A stretch of DNA of 64,000 nt from Pezicula radicicola (lineage: Eukaryota; Ascomycota; Leotiomycetes; Helotiales; Dermateaceae): contig PDUO01000002.1 in the NCBI GenBank assembly GCA_003008705.1, positions 700,898-764,897 on the forward strand, read 5' to 3'. A program made the translations under genes and the position numbers. The notes beneath the pieces are model-generated. The model ran no database searches, was not told the origin of the DNA, and saw nothing but the letters and a program-made list of their open reading frames with translations. Shown here one piece after another: positions 34,250 through 46,211 of this stretch (positions are counted from its first letter, which is position 1; every line of letters starts with the position of its first letter).

Positions 34250-35510
34250 TAGTCTTTAGTAGTGGTTTAGTTTCAAGTAGTTCCTATAGGACCTCTTCTT
34301 TGATATATCTATACTAGCTAAGTAGACTAGTTTATTCTAGGAGTTTTACTGCCCTTCTATAATTCTTTAGATCTTCTAACATACTATGTATATTTCTTAG
34401 GGGGTTGCCTTACTACTATATAGAGTAGAGGTCTCTTAGTGTAGGGTATACTATAAGGATATAAAAGATTATTTAGTTTAAATGTAGGCAGAGCTCGTAC
34501 TCTACTAAGTCTCTAGCCCTGATTGCGGCTAGGTACTATCCTAGCCCGATCTTACCGGTATACATCTATATTATAATAGAACTAAGGTGTCTCCTTAGGC
34601 CGCGGTAGTTGTTAAGGAGTTTATAGTTAGGTTCTAGGGTAATTTTCCGAAGAACTACTCCTGTGTGGCCGTTGGCCTAGGCTATAGCCTATATAGCTTT
34701 GATTTTTGGTTTTAAGTGTTACTTGACCGCTATAGTAATCGCTAGGAAGTCTCGTATATCTACTTGTATTCTTGCTGCTTGCTTCGCCGCCTCGTCGGTA
34801 GCCTCGTTTCCTAGGACTCCTTTGTAGGCTACAATCCATCTTAGGTTAATAGTTATTCTCCTATAGAGTGTTCTAAGTTAGTTGATCTTGTGTACTATTC
34901 TCTTAATAATGTACTAGCCAGCTTGTATTCTTAGGGAGTGTATTGCCCGGATTGCCCTTATGTTATCTATAAAAATATTAATAATCTATAGGAGATGTAC
35001 TAGTCTTATGTGTTCGATAATATACTATTTAGCAATTTAGATTACTATATAGATGCCTTAGAGTTCTACGGAGTATACAGTGAATTCTTTGAGTCTACCT
35101 ATATGTTAGAGCCTTGTAATCTTATAGCTTGGGACTACCGCTGATGCTCCTACTTTGCCGTTAATCCTACTACCGTCCTTGTAGATCGAGAATGAATAGG
35201 GCTCCCTAATAGTCTTATTGTGTTCTGTGATAACTGGCGCTTAGTACCTAGGTAAAACAGTAACACGGGTACAAAGGGCCACTCGAGGAGGGTCTTATTA
35301 TATAGTAATGTTAAGCGAAAAAAAAAACTACCCTGTAACTGCCTTACCTGAGGTTCTTAGGGTAATATATGTCTATACTTTTAAGTAGGTGCACGTCGTC
35401 TATGGAAGTATCATAGCAAGTCCATAAGCAGGATGCTCTTATTTCTAGATAGCAGAATATAGCTATTCTGGTCTGCTAAAGGACTCTCTTGCCTACGGCT
35501 CTTCTATGTT
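34250..35510 (-). mobile_element. RIP-decayed Tad-like LINE relic (RT end, RNase H and C-terminal part)
   Basis: Minus-strand conceptual translation with stops shows typical fungal LINE (Tad1) ORF2 parts in order. First is a reverse-transcriptase tail region (about 35500-35290). Next comes an RNase H start, FSIYKDGSRINGKVGASAV (Asp codon at 35175-35177). The RNase H end, WIVAYKGVLGNEATDEAAK, has its Trp codon at 34836-34838. Last is a C-terminal segment with TGKIGLG and EDLKNYRRAVKLLE. Several stops sit where Gln (CAA/CAG) is expected, as C-to-T change would make. TpA is high: a hand count of 34261-34320 gives TpA 10, ApT 5, CpA+TpG 3, ApC+GpT 7. The relic is 5'-truncated, inactive and of approximate ends. 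Confidence 0.8.
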
Positions 35511-36230
35511 GTAGTAAGGAGGGTAGGTGTATTTATTTGTGCTTTATTTATTTAAAACGCACTCAAGTGTTTGTTAGCACAGTACGTTCTTAAGCTCTCG
35601 TTAGTCTATAGTGTGCATGCATTTTTGATTTGACTTGAGTATTCACTTGGCTTGAGTTACTCCGTTAAGCTTCTACCCATACTTGTTATTGCCTTCAAGA
35701 CCTGTTTATTTTCATGTAAATGTGATTTTATTTCTAGAGCTACCTCCCCACTACTGTTACACGCAGCAGAAGAGAACCGCCCTCTTTCCTTGCAAGTTAC
35801 CACCAGCTCCGGGCAAAATAACGTAAGAGCAGGAAACACAAACGCCGTTTGTTCAGTCTGACTGTAGAGCTCGTAAATGCAAGTCGAAATGCAACGCTAG
35901 CCACCAACCAGGAGTTATCCACCCATAAGACTCAATGGTATCGTAAGTAGCATGAGTTGCAACGGGCGTAAGAACGCGTGAAATATGGATATCATAATAC
36001 ATGTGCCCGAAGAAAGAAAAAACAAATGAAAATTGCGATGATCGTCAGAGCATAAGCATCCAAGATAGCTTATCCATGAGAAGTTGATGCTAGAGAACGC
36101 AAAGCTCATGACCGTCGTAGGGCGTCCCAAATTTGTCTCGTAGGAGTCGTATCGAGTAATGAACAGAAAGTAGCCAGTTCTTCTCAGACCTACAACCTGC
36201 AGCATGCAAGCCTCCAAAAGACCGGAACTT
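35511..36230. other. Intergenic region
   Basis: Between the LINE relic and the AT-hook gene. Composition returns to normal from about 35740. No gene is supported. Confidence 0.5.
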
Positions 36231-37471
36231 TTAGATGTCTGATCTCAAAGTCTCGGATTCAACAGTCTCAACACTTTCCATACCAGAAGTAGCCTGGACC
36301 AAAGGGGGTACCTCATCCAATGTAGTGACAGTATCCGGGCCGGAACCTTCTGCTACTGTGTTCCCCTCACGTTGCGGGGAGAAGTCTGGAGCCTGTTCCA
36401 TCGGGACATCGAAGGTACCCTGACCAGCAGGTGAGATCTGCAAGAAGTGTTAGATCATGACATTGCAGTAAAAAGTCATTATTTTTTCTACCTTGGACTT
36501 GCTAGAAGATGGTCTTCCGCGCTTCTTTTTGCCGGCATATTCCATCTCATCACCACCCTCCAGAGGAGGTGTCGCGCTAGGTGTCGCACTCTGCTCAGGC
36601 TGTGGACCTTCGAACTTGCTGAACATTGGTGCAGCTGGTGCAGCAGCAACTTGCTCTCCAGCAGACTTCCGTGCGCCCTTTGGCTTCAGTTCAGGCAATT
36701 GCTCTCCTCGAGCGACTGCTTCAGCGCGAGCCTCCAGGTCTTTCTTGGAAGGGCGACCGCGCTTCTTCCCTGTGGGGGTACCTGTTGGGAGACTTGGAAT
36801 AGGAGATCCATTGGCAGCTGGCTTAGGTTGAATGGCACGAGCAGCAACAGCAACTACTTCGGGTCCGGACTGACGGCGTTTTCGAGAAGAATCTGCTGGG
36901 TCATCGATATTACTCAACTCTATAGAGCGCTTGTTGGAGGTTGCAGGCTCGGCAGAGGGATCATTGGAATAGGCAGCAAGAAGGTCGTCGTACATGTCGA
37001 TACATGATCTGAGATTTCGGCCTAGGTATATCCTGTATTAGTACCATGGCTGTTCTGGCAATACCTTCTGCTCAAGCCTTAGGCTTGGTTTGAGTTACTT
37101 AGAAGGGCTTGCTGCTTGAGACTTCTGCCTATGCTGCTCTGCGCGTTGATGCGCTTACTGGGAGTACCGAGAGAAAGCTGATAGAACTCACCATGAGGGA
37201 CAAGGATAGCAGACCATTCTGGGTCTCCGATCTTGCCATCTTGAAGGATTTGCAAGAGCTTCTGAAGTGGAATGTTGCTCTGCTTGAATACCTCCGCGAC
37301 GACAAAGCGCTGCAGCGGGGTAGAAGTCAGTCTGAGACGCGCCTTGTATACAATGTTGGTGGCACAATAGCTTGACCCTCGAGTCGCGAGGGTTACACAA
37401 GTAATACTAAATAGCCGGAGATCATAACGTACCTTTTCAGCCTCATTGAATGGGGCTTGAGGCAAGTCCAT
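36231..37471 (-). CDS. AT-hook DNA-binding protein
   Basis: Exons 37471-37433, 37342-37192, 37021-36492 and 36437-36231 encode 308 residues. Two AT-hooks are visible, KKRGRPSKK (about residue 148) and KKKRGRPSSS (about 230), which bind the minor groove of AT-rich DNA. The N-terminal ~80 residues form a conserved-looking helical domain (ARLRLTSTPLQRFVVAEVFK, then ILVPHGRNLRSCIDMYDDLL) that I cannot name. The rest is Ala/Pro/Ser-rich with a basic KRRQ patch and an acidic C-terminus. Intron 1 (37432-37343, 90 nt) is uncertain: it has a good donor (GTACGT) but an AAG acceptor, is a multiple of three and holds no stop, so retention would add 30 residues (338 in all). A nuclear chromatin role is likely. 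Confidence 0.78.
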
Positions 37472-40021
37472 TTTGCTTTGTTTTAGAAGGAAATAGGAGA
37501 ACGCTGGAGGTTGTGGTACGTTATGGTGGGTACGATTGTTGGAAAGTAGCTAGGTAGATAGGTGGTAGGTTGTTGGTACAAAGTAATGGTGCGAAGGAAG
37601 GACGTGAAGAAGTTGTTGCAGTTTTGGGCTCTAAGGTGATTAAATATCTGGTGTCAAGAACCAATTCACTAGAAACAGTACCATCTAAAGAACGTGTTGG
37701 GTCTGCTGGAGGTTGATTTGGGGCTCGAAGAGTCAGGAAGCTCCTACTACCGTACCTTGGAAGCTCACGCTGGGGCTCTCGACAAGACGCGACCGAGCAG
37801 CAAGCTGAACAAGCTGAGCAAACGGCCTCCAGCAAACGGCAGAAGCAGCGGAATCTGGCAGAAATAGGGTCATAGTGAGATGAGAGACGACCTGCAAAAC
37901 ATAGAGCATGCATCCCTTGAGAAGGCTTTCTGCAGCGTGCAGGTTGTTGCAGCTGTGCAAGCTGCCAAAATAAAGGCTGGGCCAGTAACAAGAGGGGTTG
38001 CTGCAGCGAACTGTTCTAAGCCTGTTGAAGCTAACTGGTTTGAGACGCGCTGCATCCTATGCTTTTGCATGCTTTTGCACACCCTCACTTCTTTTTTTTT
38101 TTTTGATTTCTGAGAAGTTCTCTGTCCAAAATCGAGACTTGATCGCATTTCTCGACTGTATTCTGAACAGATGACATTGGAATAGGGGGGTGAATTAAAG
38201 ATCCCATTGGCTCCTGAACGCTCTTCATTGAGAGAGTGTATTGGACTCTTCCTGAAAATGCCTAGCCAATCAGGTGCGCGAAGTACACTAAATCCCTTGT
38301 GCGCGGACCGTGCCAGATTTCTGTCGTCACATTTGTAGCCATCACATCCCCCACAACTTCTCGAACCATTCAGAGCCGCATCGTGGAGTCTTGTACGACT
38401 CCAGACTCTACTTCGTGTGCAAGGCATGGGGTCCTGACATCGCTCTGGACAGACCACGAACGACTTCGTTACGGCCGATGGAGTGTAGCTGCACAGGTGA
38501 GTGATGCCTTGGCGGCCAAAATCAAGACCTCGAACTCGACAGAAATCTACGTCTCGTAAAAATGTCGCGATGATCCTCTCAGAGCGTTGGCCTTAGCATG
38601 GTATAAGATCTCTGCAAACACGGCGCCTTTTTCGAGGGCATTGCCATTTCTTATATAGAGAATTCATTTGTGGGGCAGACGCACCAGTGCTGCACAGAAT
38701 CGTGGCACCGTTCAGAGGGCTTGAATGGCGGCTTCTTTGGCAACAAGGTAAGGTTATGAACCCTCCCATCCTTGGTCACCGCTAATTCTTCTATCAGAGT
38801 CTGTACTCCCCAATCGCATTCCATTAAAGAAGTTGGCAGACTCCTGATCCTTCAAACAGCTCCTACACCGCCCATCGAGTCGCCACGGGAAAACCAACAC
38901 CCTGGACTCTAGGAATCTTTTTTATCAATGTTGCAAGGACCCAACGGTATAGCTGGATTTTCATGGCACTTGGAAGTCATTGAATTGATATCAAGTCGCG
39001 GTATAATAATGGGATGGCTGGAAAGCTCATGCTTGTATGTTTGGATAGGCACAATGGTTCAAGGTATTTACATCACTACCGCGCGTTCAGAATAGCTCTG
39101 AGATTGGTTTCTACGCACAGTTTCTCTGGCCGTACAAATGCAGATTTGACAGTGTTGTTAGTAAGTCCTCTCTTCTATTGTAAGTGCGAATCCAAAAGTT
39201 CTTTCGTGGCGTTTTGAAAAGACTTGGGTATTCGTTTTATTTTCCCCCCTTGGCCGTGAGTAATGGCGGCAGCCAGTGAAGGGATACCAAGGGCGTTCGA
39301 GGGTCTGGAAAGTCGGCTTCCATGTTCCCAGAGGCTCTTTAGAGACATCAGTGAGGGGAAGTTTGGCGGTTTCCAAACAACTCGCAAACCTGAGGCCGGG
39401 ATTTGCCGAGGACGCTAAAATACATGTATTCTCATTCAAGAATCATCAGAATCATTCATTTCAGAATCAACAACTCTTTGGGCTTCCAGCTTGTTTGGGG
39501 GGAAGAATACGTGACTACGTGAAATCGGTGATACTGTGAGCAGTACGACAAAGCTTGGACCTGTGGACCTGCAATGTTGGAGTGTTGAATTGGCGCTGTC
39601 GCCCTTCCGCCTCCAGCAGACTATTCAATATCTTACACCTCGAACCTTCGAGCCCTTCGACCTCCATTCCCGCATGAGGCTCCATGTCCAAATTGTCAAC
39701 ACTACAACCTTCCCATAACCCTCCTTTTTCCTATTGCGCATTCTCCGACCTTCACAATCATTTACCTTCCACATCCAATTGGCTGCCAGTCGCATCGTTC
39801 TCTTTGACTTCGACTACACCCTCTGGACGGCCCAATTTTTGCATGTTTTTACTGGCGTATCTGCCAGTACCATCTCATTGATTGTGCAGTTCGCATCGCT
39901 AGATCAAATGCAAAGTTTGTAGCCTTGTGCTGTTCCTCGATACTACCACGTCAAAGTACAAAGACGACGATATTCAAATCTGCTGGGCACCCACATCTTG
40001 CCAGTCGCTCGAAGGCTCGAA
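37472..40021. other. Divergent intergenic region between the AT-hook gene and SET2
   Basis: 2.55 kb. Minus-strand frames at 37521-37991 and 37870-38457 lack protein-like features. A 13-T run lies at 38092-38104. The 300 bp before SET2 are CT-rich leader and contain several short upstream ATGs. Confidence 0.5.
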
Positions 40022-43000
40022 ATGGCAGATGATACTCGAGATGTAAAGCCGGAGCCTGTGGATGCGGCTCTTGGTGAGATGAAATTGGAGGAAGGGGCTG
40101 GGGAGTGCGAGGTGGTGAATGGGATACAGAGGAGAATATCTTCGCCGACGCCCACAGAAAACAGGAACTCTCCACGGCCCAAGTTAGACACACCCAAATC
40201 CGAATTGCAATCGCCGCACAGTATGCTGGACAACGGGCAAACTCCCAAAAGTGAGGGCGGGGCGCATGAGGAGACCATCGGGGGTGATATTACAGTAACT
40301 GTTGAGCCTGGCAAGGCGCCGAAACTGTCTCGAAAATCATCACAGAAAGTTATCACCAGGCTAGCACCGCTATTTGATCATTTGGAGGATTCTACAGAAG
40401 AGGCCTTGTCGGTATTTCAAGTCATAAAGGATTGCATCTATGGATCAAAGCACATGGGATATTCAGAGCATGATGCCTTGGACTGTGACTGCTCTGAAGA
40501 ATGGAGTGAGTATATCCCTTGTCCTGAGGTTTGGGAGCAGAATATGCTAATATTCACGATCAGGCGATGGCGAAAATCATGCATGTGGAGAAGATTCGGA
40601 TTGTATTAATCGTGCGACTAAAATGGAATGTATCGCTGGAGATTGCAACTGCGGAGCTGCGTGCCAAAATCAACGGTTCCAGCGCAAACAATACGCTCCA
40701 GTCTCAGTTATCAAGACAGAGAAGAAAGGTTACGGTTTACGTGCGAATACTGACTTGCAGCCAAACGACTTCATTTTCGAGTACATCGGGGAGGTCATCA
40801 ATGAGCCGACGTTCAGACGCCGAACCATCCAGTATGATCAGGAAGGCGTCAAGCACTTTTATTTCATGTCCCTTACGAAAAGTGAGTTCGTCGATGCTAC
40901 AAAGAAGGGGAACTTGGGCCGATTCTGCAATCACTCCTGTAATCCAAATTGCTACGTGGACAAATGGGTTGTCGGAGACAAGCTGCGCATGGGCATTTTT
41001 GCCGAGCGAGCCATCAAAGCCGGAGAGGAGCTGGTTTTCAACTACAACGTTGACCGATACGGCGCTGACCCGCAACCTTGCTATTGCGGAGAACCAAACT
41101 GTACTGGCTTCATCGGTGGTAAGACGCAGACTGAGCGAGCAACCAAGTTGTCGCATGCGACAATTGAGGCTCTGGGTATTGATGACGGCGATGGATGGGA
41201 TACCGCCGTCGCGAAGAAACCTCGAAAGAAGAAGACTGGTGAAGATGACGAGGAATACGTGAACAACGTTCAACCCAAAGGTCTTGATGAAGATGGCGTC
41301 CGCAAGGTCATGGCAACACTCATGCAATGCAAAGAAAAATGGATTGCAGTCAAGTTGCTCAGCCGCATCCAGCGCTGTGACGATGACCGAGTTCGGAATC
41401 GGGTCATACAAATGCACGGTTACCAGATTCTACGAACCACTTTAACGACCTGGATGGACGATAACAACGTTGTCTTACAGATATTCGACATACTGTATAA
41501 GTTCCCCCGGCTCACGCGAAATAAAATCATTGATTCGAAGATTGAAGCTGCCGTGGAAAAGTTTGTCACATCAGAGCATGAAGATGTCGCGTTCGAAGCA
41601 AAGCGACTTATCGAAATATGGAGTGAGTTGAAGGTGGCCTATCGGATACCACGGAAGAAATTCGACCCAACTGCTCAGCCAGTGTTTGAGCGTCGGAGTA
41701 CAAGCCAAAAAGAAGAAGCTGTATCATCACCATCACCAGCTATCGTTGCGCCCACTGGTCCCCGAAATACCGTTCCTCTGCGGGGTAGCAATTTTGCATC
41801 ACGGCCTCCTCCCAGGCGACCAAACTTGAATGTTCTGCCTGCAGGATGGTTTACTGCTATGGACCAGTCTGGAAATACCTACTACTACAGCAAAGGCGGA
41901 CAAACCACCTGGCAGAGACCGTACTTACCGGCACCAGAACCACCCCCACCCCCCAAAGCACCCCCTAAGAGTGTGCAGACTGCAAAGGCACTTCAGGATC
42001 TCATCGACAGCATCACCCGAACAGACCCCAACTCACAAACGCCAAAATCGCAAAATACGCCTTCTGTTTCGACGCCAAAAGAAAAGAAGAAAGGCTCCGA
42101 GAAGTGGCGGTCATTACCAGAAGAGAAACAAATGAAACTTTATGAAAACACCGTAGGTTTTTTCCCCCTGGTTGCCTGGAGTAACTTACTAATAATCTTT
42201 CAACAGCTGTTTCCACATATTAAACATGTGATGCAGAAGTTCTCCGGTAAGCTTCCCAAAGAAGATTTGAAAAAGTTCGCGAAGGAAGTTGGCAAAAAGC
42301 TTGTTGCATCTGATTTCAAGAATGGACGCGTTCAAGACCCAACCAAAATATCGGAGAAACAGGAGAAAAAAGTAAAGAAGTACGTTAGGGACTTCTTTGA
42401 AAAAGCTGTGGAGAAGAAGAAAATCATGGACCAAAAGAAAGCGGAAAGGGCAGAGCGAAAGGCCAAAGAGGCTGCGAATGGTTGTGTTTCCGGAGCTACC
42501 CATGTAGATTTGGAAAAGAATGGCGACATTCCTACAGTGAACGAGAAGGCAGATGAAACCGAGCTGCAGGTGTCCGATGATGATGATGACGAAGAGGACT
42601 CTGCTCAGGCTTTTCAATCTGCTCCTACGACCCCCAATGAAACAACCCCCGGAGACTCTGATTTGAAAAGAAAGAGAGATGAAGAAACACCTGGTGGCGA
42701 GGAAACGCACAAGAGGCTGAAAGACTCGGAGGAGCCCAGTCCACCCCCACCCCCGCCTCCGCCTCCTGCGGAAGATATGCAGTATGTTGGTGAGAACGAG
42801 ACGGATCAAGGCGAGGATCAAGCAGAGTCCGAAGAGGCTGCGGAGTTGAGGCGGCAGGAGGAAGATTTAATGAAGGAGAACGAGGAAGCTATGATGATGG
42901 ACATGAATTCCGGACTGGCTGAGCGACTCGCTATAAACGCGAAAGCAAGTGCACTGAATGGCAGTATCGACATTGGAGGTGTGACAGATGAGAACAGCGT

Positions 43001-43112
43001 TGGTCTTTATGTCAATGGAAATAGCATGAAGCTAGAGTCCTCTGAAATGGAAGGCGTAGAAGGAGACGAGGTGAAGTATGACCGTGAGCGGAAAGGTGTT
43101 TTAAGCCACTAG
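40022..43112 (+). CDS. SET2: Histone H3 lysine-36 methyltransferase Set2
   Basis: Methylates H3K36 co-transcriptionally on elongating RNA polymerase II. Three exons (40022-40505, 40564-42152, 42207-43112) give 992 residues. The order is an acidic N-terminus; an AWS zinc-binding region (about 155-200, CDCSEEW to CGAACQNQ); a SET domain with [27 protein letters not shown] and [12 protein letters not shown]; a post-[13 protein letters not shown]; a WW domain near 588 ([18 protein letters not shown] to TTWQRP); and an SRI domain near 673-780 that binds phosphorylated Pol II CTD. The tail is acidic with a poly-Pro run. Intron 2 (42153-42206, 54 nt) falls inside the SRI domain, is a multiple of three and has no stop. 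An upstream in-frame ATG at 39998 is a possible alternative start. Confidence 0.97.
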
Positions 43113-43893
43113 GCTTGGACGTGTACCTTACTTTGCTTTGTATTATAAGCATTGGCGTTGGATGGAATGGTCAGCATTGGGGATTCTTGCATTCTTGCAT
43201 TTTTATGGGCGGGGGAGAGGCTTTGGAGCGGAGCAGCTTTAGAGAGGGCCTTCGTTGTCCATCTTTGGTTTGCTTTTTAGGGCTAAACAGTTGCCGCAAA
43301 GCGAACGATTTAATCTGGGGGAGGGGTGGATGTTACGGTAGATTGAGAAAAGACTACTGTAAATGTAAGAGCTTACCTCTGTCCTTGTTTCTGCTTTGGC
43401 TTGGGGTTTTGCGTCGGCCTAAGAATGGTTCCATTGATGATTGCTAAGTAATCTTACCATTAAGCGACACACGGGACAGTGCTAACCAAAGCATCGCTTT
43501 TGCTTGTATCAATCAAGCACGGTTAGAGTTACCAGATTTAGCGTAGTGGATTCTCATCCCTCAGTGACCACGGTAGGTACTTTCATACTGTACAGTACAG
43601 TACCTACCGGCACTCGTACGTTTCCCTGCCTATCGGTGAGCAGTTCCAGTTTCCCGCGTCGCGATAAGCCCTAGAGCCGGTAGAAGACGCTGTTCTCCGC
43701 GTTAACGGCGGCCCGCTATCGCACCAGCCCCGCCCTTCCATCACGTACAGGACGGAGCTCGAACTCAGCCCAGCCATTCTCCTGCGAAAATAAATATCCA
43801 ATTCCAAACTTTCAACCTCATTCTGCAGAGGTACCTCCTCACCTGCCACAATCTCAATTCCTCACTTCCTCACTTCCTCCACCTCTTGACAAG
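43113..43893. other. Intergenic region and GABA aminotransferase promoter
   Basis: Holds the SET2 3' end and the promoter of the next gene, with an 11-bp inverted repeat (43571-43609), an AT-rich aaaataaatatcc at 43788-43800 and a pyrimidine-rich leader with cctcacttcctcacttcctcc (43860-43880) just before the ATG. Confidence 0.55.
43571..43609. promoter_or_regulatory. 11-bp inverted repeat with nested palindrome
   Basis: Arms cggtaggtact (43571-43581) and agtacctaccg (43599-43609) are perfect inverse complements with a 17-nt loop that contains actgtacagt, itself a palindrome. It lies about 285 bp upstream of the GABA aminotransferase start. Confidence 0.7.
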
Positions 43894-45459
43894 ATGGCTT
43901 CATTCCGAGTAGCAGGTCTGCGCTCACTTCGCTTCACCCCGCAGTCCTCCTCCCTTCGAGCCCAGCGATCCTTCAGCGCTGCTGCTGCGCTCAAAAACTC
44001 CCTGCCTGCCTCTGAGAAGCCATTCTTCGCCAATGAGCCCTCAGGCCCTACCGTCAAGACGACCATTCCAGGCCCGCAAAGCGCAAAGGCCATTGAGGAA
44101 TTGGACAAGGTCTTTGATACCAGGAACTTGAACATGCTTGCAGACTACCAGAAGAGCTTTGGAAACTACATTTCTGACCCTGACGGAAATGTTTTGTTGG
44201 ATGTGTAAGTAAACTGACATGTCCACTTTTAATTGGTTCTGACTGAATGCAGTTATGCCCAAATTGCCTCTATTCCCGTTGGTTACAATAACCCCGCCCT
44301 TTTGGAGGCTGCTGCCTCTCCCCAAATGGCCTCCGCAATAATCAACCGTCCTGCACTTGGTAGCTTCCCCTCTGCGGATTGGGCTTCAATCATCGAAACC
44401 GGTATCCTGAAGGTGGCACCCAAAGGACTCGACCAAGTCTTTACGGCAATGGCTGGCTCAGACGCCAACGAGACCGCTTACAAGGCTGCGTTTATGTACA
44501 GACGTCAACAGGAGCGTGGAGGAGCACACGTCGAATTCTCAGAGGAGGAAATATCATCTAGCATGATCAACCAAGCCCCTGGTGCTCCCCAATTGTCCAT
44601 TCTCTCCTTCAAATCTGGTTTCCATGGTCGTCTATTTGGCTCTCTGTCTACAACTCGCTCTAAGCCTATCCACAAACTTGATATCCCTGCTTTCGACTGG
44701 CCACAGGCTACCTTCCCAACGCTCAAGTACCCTCTTGAGGATCACGTCGCTGAGAATGAAAAGGCCGAGGCCGAAGCCCTCGCAGACGTTGAGCGCATCA
44801 TCACAACCCACCACCTCCCACCTTGTGCCGTAGTTGTTGAGCCTATCCAATCTGAGGGAGGCGATAACCACGCCTCTCCTGCATTCTTCCGCGGTCTACG
44901 TGCCTTGACCAAGAAGCACAATGTCCTAATGATCGTCGATGAAGTCCAAACCGGTATCGGAGCAACCGGTAAATTTTGGGCCCACGACCACTGGAACCTT
45001 GAGACACCTCCCGATATGGTAACCTTCTCCAAGAAGGCCCAAACTGCAGGCTACTACTTCGGAAACCCAGCACTCCGCCCAAACAAGCCATTCCGTCAAT
45101 TCAATACCTGGATGGGTGACCCAGCACGCGCCATCCTGTTCCGCTCCATCATCGGCGAGATTGAACGTCTAGACCTTGTTAACCATACCGCAAAGGTCGG
45201 TGATTACCTCTTCGCTGGCATTGAGGACCTATCTAGCAGATACCCTGGTGAGTTCCAGAACTTGCGAGGCAAGGGTCAGGGAACATTCATTGCATTTGAT
45301 AGCCCAAGACGTGACGAGTTTTTGAAGAAAGCAAAGAGTGTCGGTGTTAATATTGGTGGTAGTGGTGAGCGGGCTGTTAGACTTCGTCCCATGTTGATCT
45401 TCCAGAAGCATCACGCCGATATCCTCTTGGAGGCTATGGAAAAGATCGTAAAGTCGTAG
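43894..45459 (+). CDS. gatA: 4-aminobutyrate aminotransferase
   Basis: PLP enzyme that converts GABA and 2-oxoglutarate to succinic semialdehyde and glutamate (GABA shunt). Two exons (43894-44204, 44253-45459) encode 505 residues, the usual length. The N-terminus (MASFRVAGLRSLRFTPQSSS, then LRAQRSFSAAA) is Arg/Ser-rich without acids, a mitochondrial presequence. Class-III aminotransferase features are present: GNVLLDVYAQIASIPVGYNNP, MAGSDANETAYKAAF, the FKSGFHGRLFGSLSTT loop, VVVEPIQSEGGDNHAS, LMIVDEVQTGIGATGKFWAHD (Asp for the PLP ring) and FSKKAQTAGYYF with the Schiff-base lysine. The start has a good context (acaagATGG). Confidence 0.96.
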
Positions 45460-46211
45460 ATAGGTTCGAAGCCTCGAGGTTTAAAACTGGGGGAGCATGG
45501 AGTTTTTGCATCTGCATTATGTGTCTATTATTAGGAGAAGCGAAAATTTGAGCGGTGGATATTAAGCGATGCTCTAAATAAAATAATGCATCTAAACATG
45601 AATGATACTTCTTCAACTATCCACTACCTTCGTTTTGTGAATCTGTCACTAATAGACCTGTGTCTAAAGAGACTTTGCTTACTAGAAAGGGTCAATTTCC
45701 TTCACTGTGGTTCTGCTTTGGGCGTACTCTAACCTCTACTATTAATTACTTAATATAAGGCTTAGCCGACTTACTTATTAGCCCTAGCCTACCTAGGCAT
45801 TTAAATACAAGGACGGATATAACGCTTAGCTATAAGCTCTATATCAAACATATATTATGCAATGCAATGATACTTTGAATACTGTTAAGCTGGCAGCTTT
45901 CCGGAACCTATGAATAAAATGCTCTAACGTATGAATTGGTTTATAAGAGATCATTTTGAATGAACGTCTATTCGGATGATTTGAGTAACTTACTTAATCT
46001 GGGCGACTCACTTAAGTTAGGTAACTTAGTTGCCCCAATAAAAATGATCTCTTATAAACCAATTCGTACGGTAGTTGTGAATATTGATACTTACCTAGGT
46101 ATCTCTATCTAAACTACACTCACTGAAAACGAACTGAGACATGGTCCTAAAATCCTAAAATTTTGAAGGCAATTTCTTTTTTGAAGTATATGTTCCTCTT
46201 ATCACTTCCAC
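45460..46211. other. Intergenic AT-rich region carrying a MITE
   Basis: 3' flanks of the GABA aminotransferase (+) and the alcohol oxidase (-). The part 45725-45870 is TpA-rich and RIP-like. A MITE occupies 45927-46071. Confidence 0.6.
45927..46071. mobile_element. 145-bp MITE with ~30-bp terminal inverted repeats and TA duplication
   Basis: The left end (45928-45957) and right end (46041-46070) are inverse complements over 30 bp with one mismatch: cgtatgaattgg... against cgtacgaattgg..., then tttataagagatcatttt in both. TA dinucleotides flank the element (45925-45926, 46072-46073), the target duplication of Tc1/mariner transposases. The 83-bp interior has no coding capacity, so it is non-autonomous. 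Confidence 0.8.

Noticed and set aside
34627..34839. 70-codon minus-strand frame
   Set aside because: Out-of-frame by-product of the LINE relic, whose RNase H lies in another frame.
37521..38457. Minus-strand frames of 156 and 195 codons upstream of the AT-hook gene
   Set aside because: Low-complexity, Cys/Ser-rich chance translations with no shared motif; likely promoter and leader.
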